Source of the DNA: Nostoc sp. JL34
GTDB lineage: Bacteria; Cyanobacteriota; Cyanobacteriia; Cyanobacteriales; Nostocaceae
Reading direction: 5' to 3'
Length of the DNA: 62,452 nt
Assembly: GCF_017114945.1 (NCBI RefSeq)
Contig: NZ_JABXKQ010000139.1
Span: 1-62,452, forward strand
The stretch's first letter is position 1; each line of letters starts with the position of its first letter. A program made the position numbers and the translations under genes. The notes under the pieces were generated by a model. That model made no database searches and was not told the origin of the DNA. It saw only the letters and a list, made by a program, of their open reading frames with translations. Below, piece after piece: positions 27,732 to 37,879 of the stretch.

Positions 27732-27879
27732 TCTTTAACTCCCTCACTTTTTTGGGTGTAGTCTTCAAAAAGAAGTTCTCAATATGACACTTATACACTG
27801 CCAGGAAACTCAGCCACTAAGCATATTTAGTTATCGAAGGCGAGCCTGCATGAAAATTCAGAGCGACACTAGGCGTCAC

Positions 27880-28830
27880 TCAGGTGATTGAATTATTAAC
27901 ATCGCTTTGAATGCGATCGCGAAAATCTTCTATTGTCAGTTTTAGCCCCTCTTGCAGAGGAATGGTAGGTTCCCAATTTAACCAAGTTTTTGCCTTTGTG
28001 ATATCGGGCTGGCGACGCCGGGGATCGTCCGAAGGTAGTGCCTCGAACTTGATCTGCGCGTCCGGATTGATCATATTTTGCACAGTTTGTGCCAATTGTA
28101 AAATAGTGTATTCACCAGGATTGCCCAGGTTTACTGGGCCAATGTAGTCGCTATTCATTAGGCGGATGAATCCTTCTACCAAATCGGAAACGTAGCAGAA
28201 ACTACGAGTTTGCGAACCATCACCGTACACGGTTAAAGGATTACCCCGCAAGGCTTGAACTATAAAGTTGCTCACCACCCGACCATCATTTTCTAACATT
28301 CTCGGCCCGTAGGTGTTGAAGATCCGCACAACTCGAATATCAACTTTATTTTGCCTGTAGTAATCAAATGCTAGAGTTTCAGCAATTCTTTTACCTTCGT
28401 CGTAGCACGAACGTATTCCAATGGGATTGACGCTACCCCGATACTCTTCAGTTTGGGGATGAACTTCTGGATCTCCGTATACTTCACTAGTTGAAGCCAA
28501 GAAAAACCTAGCTTTCACACGTTTAGCCAGCCCCAACATGTTCAATGTTCCCATCACATTAGTTTTAACAGTTTTAACTGGGTTGTACTGGTAATGTACT
28601 GGTGAAGCAGGACACGCTAAATGATAAATTTGATCCACTTCTAACCGAATTGGTTCGGTAATATCGTGGCGGATTAGTTCAAAGTACGGATGACCTAACC
28701 ATTTAAAAATGTTGCGTTTGTGACCAGTGTAAAAATTATCCAAGCATATTAATTCATGCCCAGCAGTCATTAGTCGGTCGATGAGATGGGAACCAATAAA
28801 CCCAGCACCGCCCGTCACCAAAATTCTCAT
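27880..28830 (-). CDS. UDP-glucuronic acid decarboxylase (UDP-xylose synthase)
   Basis: An extended SDR enzyme that makes UDP-xylose from UDP-glucuronate. It has the NAD-binding GGAGFIGSHL at residues 7-16, the STSEVYGDPEVHPQ segment, the catalytic SCYDEGKR with Tyr-xxx-Lys, and RIFNTYGPRM. These are typical of UXS rather than of epimerases. Length is 316 residues. It is transcribed before UDP-glucose dehydrogenase, which supplies its substrate. Confidence 0.92.
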   Translation of the reverse strand: MRILVTGGAGFIGSHLIDRLMTAGHELICLDNFYTGHKRNIFKWLGHPYFELIRHDITEPIRLEVDQIYHLACPASPVHYQYNPVKTVKTNVMGTLNMLGLAKRVKARFFLASTSEVYGDPEVHPQTEEYRGSVNPIGIRSCYDEGKRIAETLAFDYYRQNKVDIRVVRIFNTYGPRMLENDGRVVSNFIVQALRGNPLTVYGDGSQTRSFCYVSDLVEGFIRLMNSDYIGPVNLGNPGEYTILQLAQTVQNMINPDAQIKFEALPSDDPRRRQPDITKAKTWLNWEPTIPLQEGLKLTIEDFRDRIQSDVNNSIT

Positions 28831-29387
28831 AGTTTCCCAGTTACTTACAAATATTTTCAGTAGCTATTGCACTTACTTTTAGATTACCCAGCTTGGGCAC
28901 AAAAATACAAAACGAAAAAAAAGAACAAGGCTCAATCAAAAGTATTGTTGAACTTATCTTATTTTTCTACGGTTGTAGTTTTGTGATATTTTTACCTTTT
29001 TGCTTAAGAATTTAATTAGCAAAATAACAAACTTAGCCTCAAGATTGTCAGTCTCCTACCGAAAGTTCATCAAATCTTCAACAAGATAAAGTGTTTTTAC
29101 GATTACTACTGTTCTCAATGGGATACAAAGTAGCGGGGAGTAGGTTGAAACTCGTCCAATTTTAAGGTCTTACCATTAGCATAGTTAAGCTGTATAGCAT
29201 TTGCTAACATCCGCCCTGCACTTGAGTGCAGAGACCCATACTATTCCACGAAACTCATGCTACAAATATATGTATTTGCAGGGACGTACAACTATACATC
29301 TCTACAGCAGATTCATTTGTTGCAAAGATTTTTTTCAATGCTATCATAGCCCAAGTTCACTCAAGTAGACTTGAACTTTGGCTAATA
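28831..29387. other. Upstream region of the UDP-xylose genes
   Basis: About 560 bases without a credible gene. A perfect CTGCACT-TG-AGTGCAG palindrome lies at 29216-29231. The promoter of the UXS-ugd pair should be in the part next to 28830, which is AT-rich. Confidence 0.45.
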
Positions 29388-31523
29388 TTATACAGCAGAT
29401 GTAATGCTAGTAACCGCCTTAGAGGTAATTACATTAGTTTGGGTGCGTTGCGGTTCTCCAAGCATGACAATGGAACAGGTGAGTTGTCTGGCTAACTGAG
29501 TTGTGACATCGCTAATGGCTAAACCTCCAGGACTGGTACGATTACGTATACAAGGTAAAACGACTAAATCATATAATCGTGCTGCCTGCAAAATTGCTTG
29601 GGCAACATTTTCATGAGCGATAATTTGAATTTCTGGGGCATTAGCCAAAGCTAATTGAGATACTAAGAGGGAGAGATGCGATCGCCTCCAAGCAATTTTA
29701 CTAGAACTAGTGCGGCGATCGCACACATTCAGCACAGTAATGTGGCTCTGATTAGCCTCAGCCAGCATCTGAGCAAATTGTACAGGCTGTAATGTTGGTG
29801 CTGTTAAATTTTCTACTGGTACTAAGATGCGCTGAATTTTTTTCGGTGATTCTACTAGACGTGTCACCGCTACTGGACAATGGGATGCCCAAAGCACGCC
29901 ATCAATCACATTCCCAAATAAACGCGCTCGCAATCCAGTCCGTTTACCCCAACCCATAACAATTAAATTAGCCTTTTGTTCGCGAGCAGCTCTGCTAATT
30001 CCTTGAGCAAAGGCATCATCAATTCGCAACATTGGTTCTGTGGCCACGCCAAATACTAGACTTTGTGCCGTGGCTTTAATCAATAACCGCTCACTCCGTT
30101 GTAGAGATGCTTCTAACTGCGGTGCATCCATGTGAGCAGCAGCATTAGCGATCGCCAAGGGGATAATTTTGCCCTGAGACTGACGCGCTAACAATGCCGC
30201 CATTTCAATCAAATACTGCTGGGTATGAGGATTATACACAGGCACGACTATAGCGAAAGCACTGTCTGTCTCTGGTGTATTTAGGTCAGGTAGAGGTGGT
30301 GCTGGATCTTCGGCTGGTGAGGAAGTCAAACCAACAGCTATTCGACTGGTTATCAACGGCCCCAAGGTTGATGTGACAAGCATTAAGACTATCACACTGT
30401 GTAATACTGCTAGTGGCAGTAACCCAGCCCGATATCCCACTAATGTTGCGGCTAAGGTTGTAGCTACCTGGGGAAGCGATAGCGACCACATTGTTAGCAT
30501 TTCTTGCCAGTTATAGCGGTAAACAAGTTTAGTCAACCAAGCTGCGATTAATTTACTGACGATTAAACCAACGATCATTAACAGCGTTAACTTGAGGGTG
30601 TTGAGATTGTTCACAAAGGCGGGTAGATTGATCAGTAAGCCAAGATCAACAAAGAAAAGGGGAATGAACAGTACACTGCCAATAAATACAACTTTTTCTT
30701 TGACTGGGCCTTCACCCACAGCTTCATTCACCGCCAAACCCGCTAAAAAAGCACCAACAATTTTTTCTACCCCAATCAATTGAGCGCCCACAGCCGCCAG
30801 AAACACAGAAAGCAAGACAAACAAAAACTTGTTTCCTTCGTCGTCTCCAGACCGCTTGAAGAATTCTTTGCCTGCCCAATCAAAGCCTGTGACAACGGCA
30901 ACAGAGTAAATAGTTAACCAACCCGACAAGGTGAGTAGTTTAGCAAAACTGAATACTTCAGTATGAGCAACAGCTACACAAACAGCTAATATCAGTACTG
31001 CGCCAATATCTGTAAAAATCGTAGCTCCAATGGTGACAGTAACAGCTTCATTGTTTACCACTCCCAAACGACTGATTATGGGATATGCCAAAAGGGTATA
31101 GGAAGCGAATAGAGAGCCAATTAAAATTGAAGTATTCCACCCATAGCCTAAAATCAGCCCTACTAAAGTTCCCATCACCAGGGGCACACTAAAAGTCAAG
31201 CTAGCAAACCCAAAGGCACGACTTTTTCGGCGGCGGAACTGTTCTAGATTAACTTCTAGCCCTGCGACAAAGAGCAAATAAATTAACCCAATGTCTGATA
31301 GTAGGTTAATCATCGGCGAGTCTGACTGAAATAGATTCCAGCCTGAGGGCCCAAGTACTAGCCCTGAGAAAACCAAACCCACTAATCCTGGTAATCTTAG
31401 CCGCTCAAACATGATCGGTATAACTAAGATCACCACTAGCAAAATAGCAAAGGGAACAATGGGTTCCTTGCCAAGAACTTGCGAAGTTGGTTCCAGAACA
31501 AGAACTTGTGATATGAGTTCCAT
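29388..31523 (-). CDS. Cation:proton antiporter (CPA2) with USP-like C-terminus
   Basis: A 711-residue protein. Residues about 20-400 contain a dozen hydrophobic segments of the CPA2 Na+(K+)/H+ exchanger fold, with GLVGLVFSGLVLGPSG and conserved acidic residues in the membrane part. The C-terminal 280 residues carry two universal-stress-protein-like halves (AFAIVVPVYNP and RILVPVENLTA, with GWGKRTGLRARLFGN as a likely nucleotide loop). Such fusions are common in cyanobacteria and probably regulate ion homeostasis under salt or pH stress. The transported ion cannot be read from the sequence. Confidence 0.9.
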   Translation of the reverse strand: MELISQVLVLEPTSQVLGKEPIVPFAILLVVILVIPIMFERLRLPGLVGLVFSGLVLGPSGWNLFQSDSPMINLLSDIGLIYLLFVAGLEVNLEQFRRRKSRAFGFASLTFSVPLVMGTLVGLILGYGWNTSILIGSLFASYTLLAYPIISRLGVVNNEAVTVTIGATIFTDIGAVLILAVCVAVAHTEVFSFAKLLTLSGWLTIYSVAVVTGFDWAGKEFFKRSGDDEGNKFLFVLLSVFLAAVGAQLIGVEKIVGAFLAGLAVNEAVGEGPVKEKVVFIGSVLFIPLFFVDLGLLINLPAFVNNLNTLKLTLLMIVGLIVSKLIAAWLTKLVYRYNWQEMLTMWSLSLPQVATTLAATLVGYRAGLLPLAVLHSVIVLMLVTSTLGPLITSRIAVGLTSSPAEDPAPPLPDLNTPETDSAFAIVVPVYNPHTQQYLIEMAALLARQSQGKIIPLAIANAAAHMDAPQLEASLQRSERLLIKATAQSLVFGVATEPMLRIDDAFAQGISRAAREQKANLIVMGWGKRTGLRARLFGNVIDGVLWASHCPVAVTRLVESPKKIQRILVPVENLTAPTLQPVQFAQMLAEANQSHITVLNVCDRRTSSSKIAWRRSHLSLLVSQLALANAPEIQIIAHENVAQAILQAARLYDLVVLPCIRNRTSPGGLAISDVTTQLARQLTCSIVMLGEPQRTQTNVITSKAVTSITSAV

Positions 31524-31667
31524 AGGTAGGAATTGAAGGGGCTATGGTAAAACTGCGATTACCTTGGGGTCATCGCCTGATTGATATAAATAAATCGAGA
31601 AGCCACCTGACGAAAAATCAAAAATCTTAACCTACACTAACTAGGCAATTGTCTCAGAACTAACTAC

Positions 31668-32324
31668 CTACGGGTGGATTTGACTCAAAATAAACCGCAA
31701 GCGATCGTAGTCATCTTTAAGTAGGACACTCAAGCTACGTCCAGCTTTAATTAGCCATTCTCGGTCAGCTTTGCGTAACTGGTATACATCTCGAATGGCC
31801 GCTGCGGTCAAAGACTCTATTGGTGCACCATTAATACAAAGGAGTGTTCGTAAAAAATCTAGTTCTTCAGTAAATTTAATGATAGCTTCTGGTTCACATC
31901 GATAAACAGCTTGATGAATTTGCGGGGGACGGGGTGGAAGATACTGATATACTCTTTGGTTATAACTTTGATTTTGCGAAGATAGCTCAAATCCTACGAT
32001 CGCAGCCCGGAACTCTGTACGAAGCATGGCAAAAATTTGGGGTTGTTCCTCCCTTAAGTCTTGCAAGGATAACCCCAAGGCTCTAGCTCTGTGTACGGAA
32101 TCTATGGGCATAGTGGTGGCATAATACACTACAGCATAAATTTGATTACCAGATTCTTCATCTACAGAACAGACCCAACTACCGAAGGGTGGCATGGAGG
32201 GAAAGCTCAAATCTTCCGGTTCCAAACACTGAGCCAAAAATTCAGTACTAGTAGTTTCGATCACCTCGGCAATGTGGTTGGGATGGCGATCTCCAGTGGC
32301 AAACTGTGGTAGGGGGAGGCGCAT
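31668..32324 (-). CDS. Conserved cyanobacterial protein resembling HAS-barrel proteins
   Basis: A 218-residue soluble protein. The first part (HPNHIAEVIETTSTEFLAQC, PFGSWVCSV, IYAVVYYATTMPID) reads like the small beta-barrel found at the start of HerA and ATP synthase subunits (HAS barrel). The C-terminal part is helical (REWLIKAGRSLSVLLKDD). No ATPase domain follows, so it is not HerA itself. It ends 144 bases upstream of the antiporter on the same strand. The function is unknown. Confidence 0.7.
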   Translation of the reverse strand: MRLPLPQFATGDRHPNHIAEVIETTSTEFLAQCLEPEDLSFPSMPPFGSWVCSVDEESGNQIYAVVYYATTMPIDSVHRARALGLSLQDLREEQPQIFAMLRTEFRAAIVGFELSSQNQSYNQRVYQYLPPRPPQIHQAVYRCEPEAIIKFTEELDFLRTLLCINGAPIESLTAAAIRDVYQLRKADREWLIKAGRSLSVLLKDDYDRLRFILSQIHP

Positions 32325-32329
32325 AGTAA

Positions 32330-32530
32330 TTTAGTCATTAGTCATTGGTGAGCCAGCGCGGTCTTCTCCCTTGGCGCTAGCCTCTCCCTTTTGGAGAATG
32401 GGAGACACCAAGGGCGATGGGGGTTTTCCCCATGAGTGACTGGCGTTCGCCCCAGGCGTGCCGGAGGCATCACCCGTAAGGGTCATTAGTCATTAGTTTT
32501 TGCCAAATGACAACGGACAAATGACTAATG
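32330..32530. repeat. Heptamer repeats with a dispersed element nested inside
   Basis: TTAGTCA-type units at 32334-32349 and again at 32488-32500 and 32519-32535 flank a block of about 130 bases. That block has internal inverted pieces (CCCTTGG/CCAAGGG, GGGGGTTTTCCCC) and TGGCGTTCGC...GCCGGAGGCATC sequence. It appears to be a mobile palindromic repeat inserted into a heptamer array. Confidence 0.65.
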
Positions 32531-32537
32531 ACTAATA

Positions 32538-32735
32538 TTATTTGGCTTTTTTACGTCCGGCGGTGGTTTCTACGAGTTCCAATTCGCTCAGGCGAAAGGT
32601 AACTAATTTATCCCAGTTACCACCTTCAAATAATACGGCTACTTTGCCATCTGTCAGTCGTTGTACGAGTCCTTCGTAGCGATAATAGGTATCTGCGGGA
32701 TTCTTGACGCGAACAGTTGCTCCAGGCAGAATCAT
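32538..32735 (-). CDS. ndhS: NAD(P)H dehydrogenase-like complex subunit NdhS
   Basis: A 65-residue SH3-like protein that forms the ferredoxin-binding site of the photosynthetic NDH-1 complex in cyclic electron flow. The core MILPGATVRVKNPADTYYRY and KVAVLFEGGNWDKLVTFRL is highly characteristic of NdhS. A lysine-rich tail ends it. Repeat DNA flanks the gene on both sides, so it is probably transcribed alone. Confidence 0.93.
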   Translation of the reverse strand: MILPGATVRVKNPADTYYRYEGLVQRLTDGKVAVLFEGGNWDKLVTFRLSELELVETTAGRKKAK

Positions 32736-32836
32736 GTTTTTAGCCTCGCTTGTTTCCTTTTAATAGCTTAATACTTGTCATTAGTCATTAGTTGTTAGTT
32801 CTTACAAATGACTGATGATCAATGACAAATGACGAA

Positions 32837-34150
32837 TTAATAATACTTCTGCCTTTGTCGAAAATTTGCTACCGATTCTACTATTCCCAAAGAAATGAAG
32901 TTTGTCAGCATAGCAGAACGCCCATAACTCATCCAAGGTAGGGGAATTCCTGCCACAGGCGCTAAACCTACAGTCATGCCAACGTTCACAATCACCTGAA
33001 ACATGATCATTGACAAAACGCCAATAGCCAACAAGGAACCAAAGTTGTCTTTAGCAGTTTGGGCAACATGCAGTAGACGCCAGCAAATTAAACAGAAAAC
33101 AAATAACACTACCAAACAACCAATAAAACCGAATTCTTCGCCCACTGCGGAGAAAATAAAGTCTGTATGCTGTTCAGGCACGAAATTTAGTTGCGTCATT
33201 GGCCCCTTGAACAGACCCCATCCCCAAACTTCACCAGCACCAATAGCAATACGAGATTGAATTAGGTGATATCCAGCACCGAGAGGATCGTGATCCGGGT
33301 CCATGAATACAGTTAACCGATTTTTTTGATACGGTTTCAAAATATGGTTCCAAGCGAAAACTCCTAATTCACCACCCAGTATATTAAGAGTCCACGCACT
33401 GATAGCGCCGAAACCAAATCGACGCCAGGGAAGAGTTTGCCAGCCCACAATAGCCATCGCAACTGACCAAATTAGCCCTAATGGGCCAAAAGATAGTTCT
33501 TTGAATAAAACTATCGGCTCTGCTAATGGCCAAGATATACTAAACAAAATGGCGGCAACCACTGGAGAAATCATCAGAATTAACCAGCCTGGGTTAGCAT
33601 TTGCCCAATAAAGCATTCCTAAGACGATCGCACCAAATACCATTGATGTTGCTAAATCTGGCTGTAAAAATACCAATCCCCAAGGTATAGCAGTGATTGC
33701 CAGAACGCGGAAAACACTTTCTAAGCTAGAAGCAGTGCGCCTGTGTAGCAAAGCTGCTAAGGTGATGATCATCCCGACTTTGGCAAATTCTGAGGGTTGC
33801 ACGTTAAAGCCAGCGAGACTAATCCAGCGCTGCGCCCCTTTGGCGCTAGTACCAGCAATCATCACGGCGATTAAACTGAAGTTCGTTAGTCCGTATGTCA
33901 CCCAGTGCCACTGCATCAAGAGTTCGTAACGGATGCGAGATAACAACAGGGCTATAAGCACACCGATACCCGCTACCAACCAGTGCCACCACCAGTCAGT
34001 TACTGGCTGCTTCAGTTCCGTACTGAGAATCATAGTGCCGCCAAAGATACTGATAGCTATAGGCAAACAAAATAGTAGCCAATCTACAGACTGCCAGGGC
34101 TTAACCCAAGACTTCCAGCGAATTTTGGGGAGCGATCGTTTTAACAACAT
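32837..34150 (-). CDS. rodA: Peptidoglycan polymerase RodA (SEDS family)
   Basis: A 437-residue SEDS membrane protein that polymerises glycan strands during cell elongation with a class B PBP. It has about ten hydrophobic segments. Family motifs include KGAQRWISLAGFNVQPSEF, then FLQPDLATSMVF, the GAGYHLIQSRIAIGAG loop, EQHTDFIFSAVGEEFGF, and GIPLPWMSYGRSAML near the end. The sequence fits RodA better than FtsW. No cognate PBP2 gene is adjacent. Confidence 0.93.
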   Translation of the reverse strand: MLLKRSLPKIRWKSWVKPWQSVDWLLFCLPIAISIFGGTMILSTELKQPVTDWWWHWLVAGIGVLIALLLSRIRYELLMQWHWVTYGLTNFSLIAVMIAGTSAKGAQRWISLAGFNVQPSEFAKVGMIITLAALLHRRTASSLESVFRVLAITAIPWGLVFLQPDLATSMVFGAIVLGMLYWANANPGWLILMISPVVAAILFSISWPLAEPIVLFKELSFGPLGLIWSVAMAIVGWQTLPWRRFGFGAISAWTLNILGGELGVFAWNHILKPYQKNRLTVFMDPDHDPLGAGYHLIQSRIAIGAGEVWGWGLFKGPMTQLNFVPEQHTDFIFSAVGEEFGFIGCLVVLFVFCLICWRLLHVAQTAKDNFGSLLAIGVLSMIMFQVIVNVGMTVGLAPVAGIPLPWMSYGRSAMLTNFISLGIVESVANFRQRQKYY

Positions 34151-34320
34151 TGTGTCAGTTTAGACTTTAGCTTTAATTATTGGGAGTTGAGCATTGGGCG
34201 TTGGGCATTGGTTAATAATCAATAATTCTTCTTCCCCTGCTCCCTCATCTCCCATGCCCCATACCCAATCCCTAGTATTCCCAAGCTATAGCCTAGGAAA
34301 TAGATGGAAATTAAAATTAA

Positions 34321-35391
34321 TTATGTCAAAGCAGCAACTGATACTTTACCAGCAATGGTAAGAGCGATCGCTGTTAACGCTTTTGCCGAAGCCGAATCTG
34401 GATCGCCAACGACTATCGGCACACCACTGTCACCACCAACTCGTGTGGAAATCTCTAGTGGTACGCACCCCAACAGTGGTACTCCCAATTCGGCTGCTGT
34501 TTTGGAGCCACCACCAGAACCAAAGATGTCATATTGCTTATCCGGTTGATCGGGGGGGATAAAATAGCTCATATTTTCCACAATCCCCAATACCGGGACA
34601 TTCATTTGCTGGAACATCCGCAATCCTTTTCGAGAATCTAACAGGGCTACGTTTTGCGGCGTAGTGACAATTACTGCTCCTGCCATTGGTACTGCTTGAG
34701 TTAAAGTTAACTGAGCATCTCCGGTTCCCGGTGGCATATCTACAATCAAATAATCCAGTTCTCCCCATTGGACTTGATAGAGAAACTGACGAATTACACC
34801 ATTGAGCATAGGCCCCCGCCAAATTACTGGTTGATCTCGGTCAATCAAAAAGCCCATTGAAACTAATTTGACGCCGTGATTAAAAGCAGGTTCCAGGATA
34901 TCACCTGTTTCAGTGGAACGCACGACAATTTGGGCATCAGCTAGACCCAGCATGGTGGGGTCATTGGGGCCGTAGATATCAGCATCTAACAAGCCGACTT
35001 TCGCCCCAGTTTGAGCTAGAGCCACAGCTACATTTACTGCCACCGTACTTTTACCAACGCCACCTTTACCGCTGGAAACAGCAATGATATTTTTCACCCC
35101 AGAAATGCCAGTGCGGTCAGGTAAACTTTTTTGTTGTGGTGTTTCTGCCGTCACTTCTATACTGACATCTGTAACACCTGGGAGTTTTTTGACAGCTTTC
35201 TGACAGTCTTCAACAATAAATTCACGTAAAGGACAGGCAGGAGTAGTTAATACTAAAGTGAAACTAACCTTGCCACCGTCAATTGTGACGTTACGGATCA
35301 TATTTAGTTCTACCAGACTTTTACGGAGTTCTGGGTCTTCCACTGGTCGCAAAACTTCTAGAACAGAGCGGGAATCGAGGACATCGTACAT
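34321..35391 (-). CDS. Mrp/ApbC-type Fe-S cluster carrier ATPase
   Basis: A 356-residue P-loop protein that carries Fe-S clusters to target apoproteins. Residues 1 to about 95 are a MIP18 (DUF59) domain (VLRPVEDPELRKSLVELNMI). The deviant Walker A is SSGKGGVGKST near residue 107, with the GLLDADIYGPNDPTMLG switch and VDMPPGTGD Walker B following. The CxxC of many bacterial homologues is not obvious, so how it binds a cluster is open. It lies upstream of rodA across a repeat-filled gap of 170 bases. Confidence 0.93.
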   Translation of the reverse strand: MYDVLDSRSVLEVLRPVEDPELRKSLVELNMIRNVTIDGGKVSFTLVLTTPACPLREFIVEDCQKAVKKLPGVTDVSIEVTAETPQQKSLPDRTGISGVKNIIAVSSGKGGVGKSTVAVNVAVALAQTGAKVGLLDADIYGPNDPTMLGLADAQIVVRSTETGDILEPAFNHGVKLVSMGFLIDRDQPVIWRGPMLNGVIRQFLYQVQWGELDYLIVDMPPGTGDAQLTLTQAVPMAGAVIVTTPQNVALLDSRKGLRMFQQMNVPVLGIVENMSYFIPPDQPDKQYDIFGSGGGSKTAAELGVPLLGCVPLEISTRVGGDSGVPIVVGDPDSASAKALTAIALTIAGKVSVAALT

Positions 35392-35603
35392 AAAAATTCA
35401 AAATTCAAAATGAATAAATACACTTGTGGCGAACATCTTAGCTATTAACTGGATGCTTTCTTAAGTAAGGTCAGCTTAGTGTTATCACTGTCACTGCCGT
35501 AATAAAACTTAGTAAATTGCATTATTACCTAATAGAATCTTAACTTTCTTTGGGCATTGGTTATTCCCTCAATCCCCAGTCCTCAGTCCTCAGTCCCCAG
35601 TAT

Positions 35604-36128
35604 CTAAAAATCAAAACAACTGTTATTAAGGGATTTTTTCTTCCCAGATACCCCTGGTAATGCCGTCTTTTCTACTGCCTCGACTAAAGACCGTGCAACG
35701 CGGTCTGCATAAGGACGGGATAAAGACCAAATCAGGGGCGATAACCAACCCCGTAGTGTTACAGAATAAGACAAACAAGTACCACAAACTGTTGACTCTA
35801 CTTGATAAGTAACCCGTTCCTCTATTCCAGGAATCGCCAGGACTCGAATACTCAGCATCTCTCTAGGATTGACACGTTCCACAAAAATTCTGATGGGAAT
35901 AGGCGAAAAGCGTGTTACAGCTTGAAAAATTAATCCTGGTTTGGGTACTAATCCGTGAGGAACATTAGTACTCTTAAGTTGTGGATGCCAGGAAACATCT
36001 GTTAAGTCAACCACTTTTTGCCACAGTTCATCTACAGAAGCAGAACTAATCTCTCGATAAGTCCATACTAGAGAAGCGCAAAATCGACGACGTTTGCGGT
36101 GGATGAATTTGGATAACCAACCTTGCAT
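35604..36128 (-). CDS. SRPBCC-family lipid/ligand-binding-like protein
   Basis: 174 residues from the ATG at 36128, which has an AGAGGATTAGGA ribosome binding site; an upstream start at 36191 lacks one. After a basic N-terminus (FIHRKRRRF) comes a START/polyketide-cyclase-like pattern: SSASVDELWQKVVDLTDVSW, then GLIFQAVTRFSPIPIRIFVE, and a C-terminal helix. Similar cyanobacterial proteins have unknown ligands. It is the most upstream gene of the minus-strand run through mrp and rodA, but 212 bases separate it from mrp. Confidence 0.7.
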   Translation of the reverse strand: MQGWLSKFIHRKRRRFCASLVWTYREISSASVDELWQKVVDLTDVSWHPQLKSTNVPHGLVPKPGLIFQAVTRFSPIPIRIFVERVNPREMLSIRVLAIPGIEERVTYQVESTVCGTCLSYSVTLRGWLSPLIWSLSRPYADRVARSLVEAVEKTALPGVSGKKKSLNNSCFDF

Positions 36129-36577
36129 TTTCCTAATCCTCTTCCCTAGACACTTTCTGGTAACTCTGGTATGGTGTGCAACTACGCTCAACCCCTAAAT
36201 TAAAACTTTCTCAAAAATGCCCTAAAAATAGCAAGCCTCGATTCGGTACAGACCCTAACAGCCAACATCAGCAATATGGCACAAAAGTTCTGAGTAGGAC
36301 AGTCAAACCCTTGATACCTCAAGCTTAAGACTAAAATCTAGTTTTTTTACCAAAATATTCCAATTAAGAATTTCAAACAAAACTAATTCAATATACAACC
36401 CTATACGCATTTGAGGGAAAATAACTCTAGTGATGCCCATCAATCGGATAAATGCTTAACCAGTAAGAAAAAAGCGGGTTGGGCAAATAGAGCTAGATTG
36501 TTGGCGCGTGTTTCCCCCAAATTTTAAAATGAAAAATTTGTGGCTTTCTGGAAATTGTAATTTAGGTTCGGGAATCT
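36129..36577. other. Divergent intergenic region between the SRPBCC gene and hemF
   Basis: About 450 bases with no gene. AT-rich. It should hold promoters for both flanking genes. I could not identify a specific regulator box or a clear repeat. Confidence 0.45.
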
Positions 36578-37618
36578 ATGTTGACCAACTCGCAAACACA
36601 AACTGTAGAACCAGTATCATCCAAGTCTTTGCCAGCAGCTGAGGCCCAGATTAGGGTCAGTCAGTTTATGAAACAACTGCAAGACGAAATTACCGAATCA
36701 TTGGCAAAACTAGATGGTGTGGCTAAGTTTAATGAAGATAGTTGGGAACGCCCCGAAGGGGGTGGAGGGCGATCGCGCGTACTGCGAGATGGTGCAATAT
36801 TTGAACAAGCAGGTGTAAACTTTTCTGAAGTTTGGGGTGACCATTTGCCAGCCTCAATTTTAGCCCAACGCCCGGAAGCAGCAGGACATGGCTTTTATGC
36901 CACAGGCACTTCAATGGTATTACATCCTCACAATCCTTATGTGCCCACAGTTCATCTAAATTATCGCTACTTTGAAGCGGGGCCAGTGTGGTGGTTTGGT
37001 GGCGGTCTTGACTTGACACCTTATTACCCCTTTGCTGAAGATGCGGCACATTTACACAAAACATTAAAGCAGGCTTGTGACCAACACCACCCAGAGTATT
37101 ACCCGGTGTTTAAGAAGTGGTGTGATGAATATTTCTACCTCAAGCATCGTGACGAGACAAGGGGTGTAGGTGGTCTGTTTTTTGATTACCAAGATGGCCA
37201 GGGTGCTTTATATCGCGGGCCAAATCCCAATGGGGAAGCGGCTATTTATAGCAACCAAGTGGGAACACCAGCAACCCGCAATTGGGAAGATTTGTTTAGC
37301 TTTGTACAAGGCTGTGGCAGAGCATTTTTACCAGCCTACGTACCAATTGTAGAACGGCGACATGGGATAGAGTATGGCGATCGCCAACGGAATTTTCAAC
37401 TCTACCGCCGGGGACGGTATGTAGAATTTAACTTGGTTTATGACCGAGGCACTATTTTTGGCTTGCAAACCAACGGACGCACTGAATCAATTCTCATGTC
37501 CCTACCACCCTTAGTACGCTGGGAATACGGCTATCAACCGGAACCCAATTCCCCCGAAGCTGAGTTGTATGAAACTTTTCTTAAGCCTCAAGATTGGATC
37601 AACTGGACACCTAAATAG
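36578..37618 (+). CDS. hemF: Oxygen-dependent coproporphyrinogen III oxidase
   Basis: Decarboxylates coproporphyrinogen III to protoporphyrinogen IX with O2, in haem and chlorophyll synthesis. The 346-residue protein shows the HemF hallmarks: RVLRDGAIFEQAGVNFSEV, GHGFYATGTSMVLHPHNPYV, then WWFGGGLDLTPYYPF, GGLFFDYQDG, and RGRYVEFNLVYDRGTIFGL. The N-terminus has a 20-residue polar extension. Its role in pigment supply fits the phycobilin and photosystem genes around it. Confidence 0.98.
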   Translation: MLTNSQTQTVEPVSSKSLPAAEAQIRVSQFMKQLQDEITESLAKLDGVAKFNEDSWERPEGGGGRSRVLRDGAIFEQAGVNFSEVWGDHLPASILAQRPEAAGHGFYATGTSMVLHPHNPYVPTVHLNYRYFEAGPVWWFGGGLDLTPYYPFAEDAAHLHKTLKQACDQHHPEYYPVFKKWCDEYFYLKHRDETRGVGGLFFDYQDGQGALYRGPNPNGEAAIYSNQVGTPATRNWEDLFSFVQGCGRAFLPAYVPIVERRHGIEYGDRQRNFQLYRRGRYVEFNLVYDRGTIFGLQTNGRTESILMSLPPLVRWEYGYQPEPNSPEAELYETFLKPQDWINWTPK

Positions 37619-37879
37619 TGCTGAGTGGTGAGTGCTGAGTTAGGAGTTAGGAGTCAGGAGTTATGATAATTATCCTGATTTTCCCCTCCTCCTTCCTCTT
37701 CCTCATCTTGCCCATTTCAAATTACTACTCACCACTATTTTGGTGAGTTAAACTACTAAAGTTAAGCACTTAGCAGAAAAAGGTGACAATTTTAGCTATA
37801 GCTTGTTAATCTCAAGTGACAGCATGAGAAAATTCTGCAACTAGTTAATCTTAAGAGAAATGCCACGGGGAGGGCTTTA
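37619..37879. repeat. GAGTTAG-type heptamer repeats upstream of the STAS gene
   Basis: GTGCTGA, GAGTTAG and GAGTCAG units repeat from 37619 to about 37665. A similar set (GAGTTAGGAGTTAG) lies just after the STAS gene at 38253-38270. The rest of the gap is AT-rich promoter-like sequence. Confidence 0.65.
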
